From the NCBI GenBank assembly GCA_021325365.1, contig JAJPHF010000072.1, positions 1 to 12,256 of the forward strand: DNA of 12,256 bases. Reading direction: 5' to 3'. The position numbers and the translations under genes were made by a program. The number at the start of each line of letters is the position of its first letter. Positions within the stretch are counted from its first letter, which is position 1. Of the stretch, positions 6,329-12,256 are shown piece after piece. The notes beneath the pieces were generated by a model, which saw nothing but the letters and a program-made list of their open reading frames with translations, searched no databases and was not told where the DNA came from. This DNA comes from Pseudomonadota bacterium. GTDB lineage: Bacteria; Chloroflexota; UBA6077; JAJPHF01.

Positions 6329-6787
6329 TTGACGGCAGAGGAGCGGCTGGCCCAACTCGGGCTCACGTTACCGGCAGCGCCGCGGCCGCTGGCGGCCTAC
6401 GTGACCGTCGCACGGGTGGCGGACGTGCTGTACACGGCCGGCGTCACCTGCATGCGCGACGGCCAGCTTGCCTATAGCGGCAAGCTGGGGACGGACCTCA
6501 CGGTGGCGCAAGGGCAGGACGCGGCACGGATCGCCGCGCTCAACCAGCTCAGCATCCTCCAAGCCGAGCTAGGCACGCTCGACCGCGTCGTGCGCGTCGC
6601 GCGCCTGGTCGGCTACGTTGCCAGCGCGCCGGGGTTCGGCCAGCAGCCCGAGGTGCTCGACGGCGCCTCGGAGCTGCTGGTCGCGGTGCTAGGCGAGGCC
6701 GGGCGCCACGCCCGCTCGGTGGCCGGCGCCAACGAGCTGCCGCGCAATTGCCCCGTCTTGATCGACCTGACGGTCCACGTCCGCTAG
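6329..6787 (+). CDS. RidA/YjgF-family protein 1 (TTG start)
   Basis: A 152-residue member of the RidA (YjgF/YER057c/UK114) family, trimeric proteins that hydrolyse reactive enamines and imines to ketoacids; some have other roles. The initiator is TTG at 6329, with GGGAGGAG at 6316-6323 placed 5 nt upstream. No in-frame ATG gives a full-length protein. Family signs are LYTAGVTC, YSGKLGTDLTVAQGQDAARI, ALNQLSILQAELGTLD, SAPGFGQQPEVLDGASELL and GRHARSVAGANELP. R129 aligns with the catalytic Arg105 of E. coli RidA, but the following VEIEAI-type strand reads VLIDLT, so Glu120 is replaced by D146. It is a paralogue of the RidA at 7780-8253 and lies 41 bp after the binding-protein gene; both suggest use in a specific pathway rather than general housekeeping. 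Confidence 0.9.
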   Translation: MTAEERLAQLGLTLPAAPRPLAAYVTVARVADVLYTAGVTCMRDGQLAYSGKLGTDLTVAQGQDAARIAALNQLSILQAELGTLDRVVRVARLVGYVASAPGFGQQPEVLDGASELLVAVLGEAGRHARSVAGANELPRNCPVLIDLTVHVR

Positions 6788-6830
6788 CGGGCGGCGCCTC
6801 GGTGGTGCGGGCTTGACGGGCCAGCGGGCG

Positions 6831-7754
6831 CTAGACGGTCCCCAAAACCTCGTGCTGGAACACGGGGATCGTGACGCCCCAGGCCGCCATGTCGCGGCGG
6901 ATATCGGCGATGCACTTGCGCAGCACCGCCGCCTCCTGCTCGGCCGTGCAGGCGCCCAGGCCGGCCCCCGCGGCGATCTCGTTGGCCTCGGCGAACGGGC
7001 GCGTGGCGGGATCGGTCGAGAGCCAGATGCAGTGGTAGCCCTTCAGCTCGGAATTCTCCACCACGTCGCAGGCGACGCGCTCGATCTCCGCGACCTGCTC
7101 GGGCGTGAAGTGCTTGACGCGGTGGGCCATGTAGAGCCAGCCGAACTTGATGTGGCGCGTCTCGTCGCGGAGGATCAGCCGCACCAGCTCGCGCGCGATC
7201 GGGTCCCGCGCCTGGCGGAACCGCTCCTCGAACAGTCGCGCGGCCACCGTCTCGCCGATGCAGATGTGGGCGACGACGAACGCCTCGAACGAGATGCGAG
7301 GGTTCAGCACCCGGTCGCGGATGCCCCGGTGCTGCGTGTTGCGGGGCTGCGGGATCGGCGGCTCGGCGATGTAGCCCCCGAGCTTCTCCGCGAAGTTGTA
7401 GGACGCGATGCAGTGGCGGGTCTCCTCCAGCGTTTGCACTGCCCAGAACAGCCGGGCGTCGATCTCCCGGTTCGGCTCTAGACAGAGCCGCAGGAGGATC
7501 GCCGGGCTCTCGGCCGTACCGCTGTACTCGGTCCAAGCGCGGCGGCTCCAGTAGAGGCGGGCGGCGTCGAGCTGCGCGGGAGTGTACGGACTGGGATCGA
7601 ACGTGTCCCAGGGGATTGATCGGTCGGGGTCCCAGGCGAGCTGATTGGACTGGCGCCACAGCTCGCGAATGTCGGGCAGCTCGGGGCGCAAATTGAGCGG
7701 AAACCGGCGCTCCTCGTAGTCCAGGATGCTCTTCGGGCTCGATTCGACTGCCAT
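6831..7754 (-). CDS. Ferritin-like di-iron protein, possible oxygenase (AurF/R2-like)
   Basis: A 307-residue helical protein with two ExxH signatures, E111-xx-H114 (EETRH) and E198-xx-H201 (DETRH), plus single glutamates E76 (WTEYSG) and E168 (CIGETV). That is the full six-ligand set of a carboxylate-bridged di-iron site of the ferritin/ribonucleotide-reductase-R2 superfamily. Size and pattern recall AurF-type N-oxygenases and related amine or fatty-acid oxygenases, but I cannot assign a reaction. The start is ATG 7754, with AGGGGAG just upstream; a longer frame to 7895 runs back into the RidA gene and is low-complexity. It lies 25 bp downstream of RidA 2 on the same strand, so an operon is very likely, and it converges with the binding-protein/RidA 1 pair. 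No ferredoxin or reductase is next to it. Confidence 0.8.
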   Translation of the reverse strand: MAVESSPKSILDYEERRFPLNLRPELPDIRELWRQSNQLAWDPDRSIPWDTFDPSPYTPAQLDAARLYWSRRAWTEYSGTAESPAILLRLCLEPNREIDARLFWAVQTLEETRHCIASYNFAEKLGGYIAEPPIPQPRNTQHRGIRDRVLNPRISFEAFVVAHICIGETVAARLFEERFRQARDPIARELVRLILRDETRHIKFGWLYMAHRVKHFTPEQVAEIERVACDVVENSELKGYHCIWLSTDPATRPFAEANEIAAGAGLGACTAEQEAAVLRKCIADIRRDMAAWGVTIPVFQHEVLGTV

Positions 7755-7779
7755 GATCTCCCCTCGTGCCTCCCGCGCG

Positions 7780-8253
7780 TCAGGCGCCGATCTCCAGGAT
7801 CGCCTCGATCTCGACCGGGACGTCGAACGGCAGCTCGGCGATGCCGACCGCCGAGCGCGCGTGGCGGCCGCGCTGCTCCCCGTACAGGTCCACAATCAGG
7901 TCTGAGAAGCCATTGAGCACGGCGGGCTGCTGGTTGAACCCCGGCGCGGAATTGATGAAGCCCAGCACCTTCACCCAGCTCTGAACCGCGTCCAGCGATC
8001 CCAGCTCTTCCTGCACGATCCGGAGGATGTTCAGGGCGGTCAGGCGCGCGGCCGCGTACCCTTCCTCGACGCTCAGCTCGCGGCCCACCTTGCCCTGGTA
8101 GACCATCCGCTGGCCGTCGGACGGCCCCTGCCCCGAGACGTAGAGCAGATTGCCGCAGCGCTTGGCGAACGCCAGATTGATCCGCATGCCGCTCGGTAGC
8201 TGGAAGATGGGCGGCAGGCTCAGCCCCAGCTCGCACAGGCGCTCTTCGACCAC
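7780..8253 (-). CDS. RidA/YjgF-family protein 2 (GTG start)
   Basis: A 157-residue RidA-family protein, presumed trimeric enamine/imine deaminase in the cytoplasm. Visible family features are NLLYVSGQGP at 35-44, YQGKVGRELSVEEGYAAAR at 52-70, LTALNILRIVQEELGSLD at 71-88, SAPGFNQQPAVLNGFSDL at 102-119 and GRHARSAVGIAELP. R133 matches catalytic Arg105 of E. coli RidA and E150 in VEIEAIL matches Glu120, so the active site looks intact, unlike RidA 1. The start is GTG 8253 with GAGG 8 nt upstream. The nearby ATG at 8267 is in another frame and stops after two codons; the open frame to 8370 would overlap the promoter region. It shares the opening EERLxxLGLxLP with RidA 1, supporting duplication. 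It leads the di-iron gene 25 bp downstream. Confidence 0.9.
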   Translation of the reverse strand: MVEERLCELGLSLPPIFQLPSGMRINLAFAKRCGNLLYVSGQGPSDGQRMVYQGKVGRELSVEEGYAAARLTALNILRIVQEELGSLDAVQSWVKVLGFINSAPGFNQQPAVLNGFSDLIVDLYGEQRGRHARSAVGIAELPFDVPVEIEAILEIGA

Positions 8254-8301
8254 CGTGCTTACCTCATGGGAACGTCGTCGCCGGGCACCCGCCGGACGGT
8301 A

Positions 8302-8311
8302 CAGTATACTG
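8302..8311. promoter_or_regulatory. Palindrome CAGTATACTG, likely -10 box for RidA 2
   Basis: A perfect 10-bp palindrome that contains TATACT on each strand (8305-8310 plus, 8303-8308 minus). On the minus strand it would start transcription near 8296, giving a leader of about 43 nt for RidA 2. No good -35 is visible. Because it is symmetrical it could also be an operator between the divergent RidA 2 and VOC 2 genes. Confidence 0.4.
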
Positions 8312-8364
8312 CCTGCGCGGCGGGCGCCGCGCCCGCCGCGTTCCCGCGGACGCTCAGGACACGC

Positions 8365-8370
8365 TATCAT
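8365..8370 (+). promoter_or_regulatory. Candidate -10 box for the second VOC gene
   Basis: TATCAT matches five of six -10 bases, preceded at 18 bp by a weak TTCCCG (8341-8346). A start near 8377 would leave a leader of about 35 nt containing the GGAAGG ribosome site before ATG 8412. Confidence 0.35.
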
Positions 8371-8411
8371 GTCGCGGAGCGCCTGGGGGGAGCGCGGAAA
8401 GGAAGGGCGTC

Positions 8412-8807
8412 ATGGCGAAGATCCGGCACATCGCTATCTGCGCGCAGGACACGGCGAAGCTGGCGGAGTTCTACAAGAGCACCTTCGGCATGCAGGAGGT
8501 CGCGCGGCTGGAGAAGGCCGTCTTCGTGACCGACGGCTACATCAACCTGGCGCTCCTGCCCGCCGAGGCCAATGGCGGCAAGGAAGGCATCTACCACTTC
8601 GGCTTCCAGGTAGACGACGTCGAGGAGATCGCGCGGCGCGGCAAGGCGGCGGGCGCGCAGACGGGTATCGCGCCCCGCCCGCGCGACGGCCGCTACGCCG
8701 AGTTCCGCATCCACGACCCCGTCGGCACCGGCATCGACCTGGCCGAGGCCGGCTGGGCCGTCGAGCCGGAGACCAAGGAGCAGATCGCCGCGCGCGTCGA
8801 GGCGTAG
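8412..8807 (+). CDS. Small VOC-family protein
   Basis: A 131-residue vicinal-oxygen-chelate protein with two beta-alpha-beta-beta-beta units: KIRHIAICAQDTAKLAEFYK at the start and IYHFGFQVDDVEEIARRGKA in the second half. Likely metal ligands are H6 and H62; the third position, usually Glu in DPDGNxIEL, is here D109 in HDPVGTGIDLAE, or E112 just after. ATG 8412 follows GGAAGG at about 8400-8405. It is not a close repeat of the VOC protein at 2184-2648: the two share only the fold. It lies 69 bp upstream of the molybdoenzyme gene on the same strand, with a possible separate promoter between. Role unknown; lyase, isomerase or dioxygenase are all possible. Confidence 0.85.
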   Translation: MAKIRHIAICAQDTAKLAEFYKSTFGMQEVARLEKAVFVTDGYINLALLPAEANGGKEGIYHFGFQVDDVEEIARRGKAAGAQTGIAPRPRDGRYAEFRIHDPVGTGIDLAEAGWAVEPETKEQIAARVEA

Positions 8808-8840
8808 GCTACCCGCGCCGAGCCGCGCCCGCCCCTTCCG

Positions 8841-8849
8841 TGCTATGCT
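8841..8849 (+). promoter_or_regulatory. Extended -10 promoter for the molybdoenzyme gene
   Basis: TGC followed by TATGCT forms an extended -10 element like the one at 28-36. It lies in the 69-bp gap after the VOC gene and would start transcription near 8856, giving a leader of about 20 nt with the GAGGGGG ribosome site at 8865-8871. It may allow separate expression of the molybdoenzyme. Confidence 0.4.
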
Positions 8850-8876
8850 CCGGCGAATCTCGCCGAGGGGGCGCAC

Positions 8877-11378
8877 GTGGAGAGCTACGGCAAGGCGCAG
8901 GGGTGGATCGGCTCCAGCATCCGGCGCAAGGAGGACGGTCGGCTGCTGACTGGCCGCGGGTGTTACGTCGACGACGTGCAGCTACCGGACATGCTGCACC
9001 TGGCCGTCGTGCGTAGCCCCCACGCCCACGCCCGGCTGCGGCATGTCGACGTGACGCCGGCCCGCGCGCGGCCGGGCGTCGTCGCCGCGTTCGACGGCGC
9101 CACGGTGCGCGAGCGGCTGGGGCCGTTGCCCTCCGGCCAGCGCAAGCAGAGCGAGCTAGCCCGCGTCGCCGCCATCGACCCGACGCTCGCGCCCCTGCTG
9201 CGCATGGAGACGCAGCCGCTGCTCGCCGTGGACAAGACGCGCTTCGTCGGCGAGGGCGTGGCGGTCGTGCTCGCCGACAGTCGGTACGCCGCCGAGGACG
9301 CCGCCGAGCAGGTCGTCGTGGACTACGAGCCGCTGGCCCCGGTGACCGACGCCGCCGCGGCGAGCCAGCCCGACGCGCCGCGCGTCCACGACGAGTTCGA
9401 CGACAACGTGTCCCTGCGCCTCCACCTGCGTGCGGGCGACGCCGCCGCGGCCTTCGCCGGGGCGGACCGTGTGGTGCGGCGGCGCTTCCGCATGCAGCGC
9501 ATCACGGGCATCCCCATCGAGACGCGCGGCGTGGTCGCGCGGCCGGAGCCGGACGGGAGCCTCACCGTCTGGGCGGCCAGCCAGTCCGTCCACGCGTCGC
9601 GCGACGCGATTGCCCAGAGCCTCCAGATGGACCCCGCGCGGGTCCGCGTTATCGCGCGCGACGTGGGCGGCGGCTTCGGCATCAAGTCGGGCGTGTACGC
9701 GGAGGTGGTCCTGGTGGCCTGGCTGGCGCGCGAGCTTGGCCGGCCCGTGAAGTGGATCGAGGATCGCACCGAGCATCTGCAGAGCGCCACGCAGACGCGC
9801 GACCAGGTCCACGACATCGAGCTGGCCCTGCGGGCCGACGGCACGATTCTCGGCCTGCGCGACCGCTTTACGGTCGACGGCGGCGCCTACAACCCGCTGG
9901 GGCTCGGGCAGCCCTACAACAGCGCCAGCCACCTCGTCGGCCCCTACCGCGTGCCGGCCGTGGACGTCGAGGGAACCGTCTACTTCACGAACAAGTCCCA
10001 CTTCGCGCCCTACCGCGGCGCCGGGCGCCCCGAGGCGGTGTTCGCCATGGACCGCTTGCTCGACGCGGCGGCGCGCGAGTTGGGCCTCGACCCCGCCGAG
10101 CTGCGGCGGCGCAACCTCGTCACCGCCGCCGAAATGCCCTACGACACCGGCATCATGGCGCGCGACGGCCAGCACCAGGTGTACGACAGCGGCGACTACC
10201 CGGCCTGCTTCGAGAAGGCGCTGGAGCTGGTGGGCTACGACGCCGTGCGCCGCGAGCAGCCGGCGCTGTGGGCGCGCGGCGTCTACCGCGGCGTCGGCCT
10301 ATCGGCTTACGTCGAGAGCACCGGCAGCGGGCCGTACGAGGGCGCCGTGGTGGGGCTCGACGCCGACGGCCACGTCTGGGTGTACACGGGTGCCTGCTCC
10401 CAGGGGCAGGGCATGGAGACGGTGTTCGCGCAGGTTTGCGCCGAGCAGCTTGGCGTCGGCGTGGACCAGGTGACGGTCGTGCCGGGCGACACGGCCGGCA
10501 TCGCGCGCGGCCAGGGCACGCGCGCCAGCCGCAGCACCGTCACGGCCGGCGCGGCGATCACGCACGCCTCGCGGACGGTGGCCGAGCGCCTGCGCGAGCT
10601 GGCGGCCGAGCTGCTGGAGGCCAGCCCCGCCGATCTGGAGGTGCGGGGCGCGGTCGTGCAAGTGCGCGGCGTGCCGGACCGGGCAGTGCCGCTGGCGCAG
10701 GTCGTGGCGCGGGTCGGTGACCTAACCCCCCCACCCCCCCTTCCCGCCGAACGAAGGGGGGAGAGGGACGGCGCCGACGCCGCCCCGTCGTCCTCCACCC
10801 CCCTTCCCGCATCCGAAGGGGGGGCAGGGGGGGTAGGTCGGCCCCTCCCCATTCGCGTCGAGCACTACTACGAGCCGCCCGCGTTCACCTACGCGAACGC
10901 CGTGCAGGCGTCGCTGGTCGAGGTGGACGTGGAGACGGGCCGCGTGGCGCTGTTGAAGCAGGTGGTGGTGCACGACAGTGGCCGGGTGATCAACCCGCTG
11001 CTGGCCGATGGCCAGGTGTGCGGCGGCGTGGCCCAGGGCATCGGCAACGCCCTGATGGAGGAGGTGGTCTATGACGAGAACGGCCAGCTCCTCACGGGCA
11101 GCCTCATGGACTACATCGTGCCGACCGCCTGCGACGTGCCGCCCATCGCCCTCGGCCACTTCGAGAGCCTGTCGCCCCACAACCCGCTGGGCTTCAAGGG
11201 CCTGGGCGAGGGGGGCGCGATCGCGCCCCCGGCGTCCATCAGCAACGCCGTCGAGGACGCCCTGCGCCCCTTCGGCGTGGAGGTCACGGCCACGCCGCTG
11301 TCGCCCGAGCGCGTGCGGGCAATGATCGACGCGGCGCGCGCTGGCAGCGGGACCGGGGCCGGCGCCGCGTCGTCGTAG
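8877..11378 (+). CDS. Xanthine dehydrogenase/CoxL-family molybdopterin-binding subunit
   Basis: An 833-residue large subunit of a molybdenum hydroxylase (xanthine oxidase family). It binds molybdopterin cytosine dinucleotide and hydroxylates its substrate with water; electrons normally pass to 2Fe-2S and FAD subunits. The N-terminal a/b domain opens with WIGSSIRRKEDGRLLTGRG. Mo-pocket motifs are VGGGFGIK at 263-270, PYRGAGRPEA at 378-387 and GLGEGGAIAPPAS at 775-787 with the catalytic Glu E778. PYRGAGR resembles the AYRGAGR of form II CoxL-like proteins, not the AYRCSFR of true CO dehydrogenase, so CO oxidation is unlikely. Start: GTG 8877, 5 nt after GAGGGGG. Residues 615-655 are encoded by a C/G hairpin repeat and look like an in-frame insertion between VPLAQVVARVG and VEHYYEPPAFTYA. 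No CoxM or CoxS gene is adjacent. Confidence 0.92.
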   Translation: MESYGKAQGWIGSSIRRKEDGRLLTGRGCYVDDVQLPDMLHLAVVRSPHAHARLRHVDVTPARARPGVVAAFDGATVRERLGPLPSGQRKQSELARVAAIDPTLAPLLRMETQPLLAVDKTRFVGEGVAVVLADSRYAAEDAAEQVVVDYEPLAPVTDAAAASQPDAPRVHDEFDDNVSLRLHLRAGDAAAAFAGADRVVRRRFRMQRITGIPIETRGVVARPEPDGSLTVWAASQSVHASRDAIAQSLQMDPARVRVIARDVGGGFGIKSGVYAEVVLVAWLARELGRPVKWIEDRTEHLQSATQTRDQVHDIELALRADGTILGLRDRFTVDGGAYNPLGLGQPYNSASHLVGPYRVPAVDVEGTVYFTNKSHFAPYRGAGRPEAVFAMDRLLDAAARELGLDPAELRRRNLVTAAEMPYDTGIMARDGQHQVYDSGDYPACFEKALELVGYDAVRREQPALWARGVYRGVGLSAYVESTGSGPYEGAVVGLDADGHVWVYTGACSQGQGMETVFAQVCAEQLGVGVDQVTVVPGDTAGIARGQGTRASRSTVTAGAAITHASRTVAERLRELAAELLEASPADLEVRGAVVQVRGVPDRAVPLAQVVARVGDLTPPPPLPAERRGERDGADAAPSSSTPLPASEGGAGGVGRPLPIRVEHYYEPPAFTYANAVQASLVEVDVETGRVALLKQVVVHDSGRVINPLLADGQVCGGVAQGIGNALMEEVVYDENGQLLTGSLMDYIVPTACDVPPIALGHFESLSPHNPLGFKGLGEGGAIAPPASISNAVEDALRPFGVEVTATPLSPERVRAMIDAARAGSGTGAGAASS
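10719..10839. repeat. C/G hairpin repeat inside the molybdoenzyme gene
   Basis: A 121-bp element with inverted ends: GACCTAACCCCCCC on the left and seven G plus TAGGTC on the right. It holds two perfect 9-bp hairpins, 10735-10743 with 10753-10761 and 10798-10806 with 10815-10823, both CCCCCCTTC with GAAGGGGGG. The same design occurs at 2700-2801. GTCGG flanks both sides (10713-10717 and 10837-10841). The frame stays open through it and encodes a Pro/Gly/Ser/Ala-rich stretch of about 41 residues with no family counterpart that I can recall. Confidence 0.8.
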
Positions 11379-11430
11379 TGCCGTGACTGCTGCTGCAATA
11401 GCCTCCTCGCCCGCGCTCGTTCGCTCTCGC

Positions 11431-12256
11431 CTACGCGCCGCTCGTGGCGATGAGCCCCGGCGGGCGCGTCCAGGCCGTTAGCGGCCGCCCCTCGGCGAGC
11501 GCCTGTAGCTCGCGCGCCCAGATGCGCCGCAGGATGATCACCAGCACGTCCGAGCGGCCGAGCCGGTCCTGCGCGCGGTCCACGAGTCGCCCCTGCCCGA
11601 CCTGGGCCACGTAGTCCTGCACGTTGATCAGGTCGGGATCGTCCGGGGCGAGGTCCTGCACGCGGCGCTCGCCCCGCAGGATGGCCTCGCCGATCGCGGC
11701 GATCGCGGCGTCGTCCGACCGCGGCGTCGCGGCCCGCCGCGCCCGGTAGTCGTCGGCGGCCTGGCCGGTAAGTGGCGCGAAGTGGACGCTGAAGCTGCGG
11801 TGCTGCTCGTCGTCGATCGGCACGCGCCAGGCGAGCGTGTCGCCCCACACGCCGCCGAAGCGCAGCGCTAGGTGCAGCACGTTCGGCATGCCGAACTGGT
11901 TGACCCGCACCTTGCCGTTCGGCCGCGTGCCGCGCATCTCGATGCCCCAAGGGCTCTCCTCGCCGTCCATCCGCGGCACGCCCACCAGCCCCTCGAAGTT
12001 CGTCCCCGATTCGCGGTGGACGAACGCCGTGTGCACCGGGTCGAGGGCGTTCTCGATGTTCTGGAAGTAGCTGCACGCGCGCAGGTAGGTGCTGTTCTCG
12101 CGGACGCCGTCGGCCTCGAAGTCCGGGTAGCGCGGCAGGGGCGGCGCCGCGCCCTCGCCGAGATAGGCGAAGACCAGCCCCAGGTACTCCTCGGTCGGAT
12201 AGCTCGCGATCCGCACTTTCGGCGGAAAGCTCGCATCCTCAGCCGGCATCTCGACG
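11431..12256 (-). CDS. Rieske-type oxygenase alpha subunit, catalytic domain (5' part outside window)
   Basis: The frame remains open to the right edge, so this is the C-terminal part of a longer protein; 272 residues follow the in-window ATG at 12249, which is probably internal. It shows the mononuclear iron site of Rieske non-haem oxygenases: NIENALDPVHTAFVH with H73 and H78, and a likely third ligand D212 in NVQDYVAQVGQG (numbered from that ATG). D70 is in the position of the Asp that bridges to the Rieske cluster. The following DRLGRSDVLVIILRR segment and the ARELQALAEG helix are typical of the phthalate-dioxygenase-like, three-fold alpha-only group. The Rieske CxH/CxxH domain should lie just beyond 12256. 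It converges with the molybdoenzyme gene (52 bp between stops). It hydroxylates or demethylates an aromatic or similar substrate; which one is not visible. Confidence 0.88.
   Translation of the reverse strand, partial: VEMPAEDASFPPKVRIASYPTEEYLGLVFAYLGEGAAPPLPRYPDFEADGVRENSTYLRACSYFQNIENALDPVHTAFVHRESGTNFEGLVGVPRMDGEESPWGIEMRGTRPNGKVRVNQFGMPNVLHLALRFGGVWGDTLAWRVPIDDEQHRSFSVHFAPLTGQAADDYRARRAATPRSDDAAIAAIGEAILRGERRVQDLAPDDPDLINVQDYVAQVGQGRLVDRAQDRLGRSDVLVIILRRIWARELQALAEGRPLTAWTRPPGLIATSGA

Noticed and set aside
9156..10175. Minus-strand open frame (339 codons) within the molybdoenzyme gene
   Set aside because: Shadow of a strongly supported coding frame with intact cofactor motifs on the plus strand.
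8877..11378. True carbon monoxide dehydrogenase large subunit (coxL form I)
   Set aside because: The diagnostic AYRCSFR loop is absent; PYRGAGR is present instead, and no coxM or coxS gene is adjacent.

Overview
The window is GC-rich bacterial DNA (about 70% by eye) with tightly packed metabolic genes on both strands. I see no rRNA, tRNA, CRISPR array, transposase or phage gene. Extreme third-position GC, GTG and TTG starts, short intergenic gaps, a 7-bp AGTGCTG/ACTCAGC repeat and C/G-run hairpin repeats together suggest a Chloroflexota-like bacterium, perhaps Thermomicrobia-related and metagenome-derived. That placement is an inference from general style, not a marker-gene result.

Layout. 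1-2138 (+): the end of a dispersed G-rich repeat, a promoter, a MoaD/ThiS-type sulfur carrier, a 31-bp-arm inverted heptamer repeat, and a tungsten-type aldehyde ferredoxin oxidoreductase. 2184-3765 (-): a VOC-fold metalloprotein and a fumarylacetoacetate-hydrolase-family enzyme, separated by a multi-hairpin C/G repeat. 3961-4695 (+): a SAM methyltransferase, then about 430 bp of non-coding DNA with a candidate promoter. 5127-6787 (+): a periplasmic substrate-binding lipoprotein followed by a RidA-family protein with a TTG start. 6831-8253 (-): a second RidA paralogue and a ferritin-like di-iron protein, convergent with the previous pair. 8412-11378 (+): a second VOC protein and the molybdopterin subunit of a xanthine dehydrogenase/CO dehydrogenase-like enzyme, whose frame contains another copy of the C/G repeat. 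11431 to the right edge (-): the catalytic domain of a Rieske oxygenase; its N-terminus lies outside the window.

Functionally the locus looks like accessory catabolism. It has two pterin enzymes (W/Mo), a non-haem Rieske oxygenase, a di-iron protein, two VOC metalloproteins, an FAH-family hydrolase and two imine-deaminase-type RidA proteins, plus an uptake binding protein. No complete pathway can be read: the ABC permease and ATPase, the FAD and 2Fe-2S subunits of the molybdenum hydroxylase, and the Rieske reductase are all absent here.

The most interesting points are the C/G hairpin repeat translated in frame inside the molybdoenzyme gene, and the RidA/di-iron/RidA/binding-protein arrangement, which may be a small undescribed amine- or N-heterocycle-processing module (hypothesis only).
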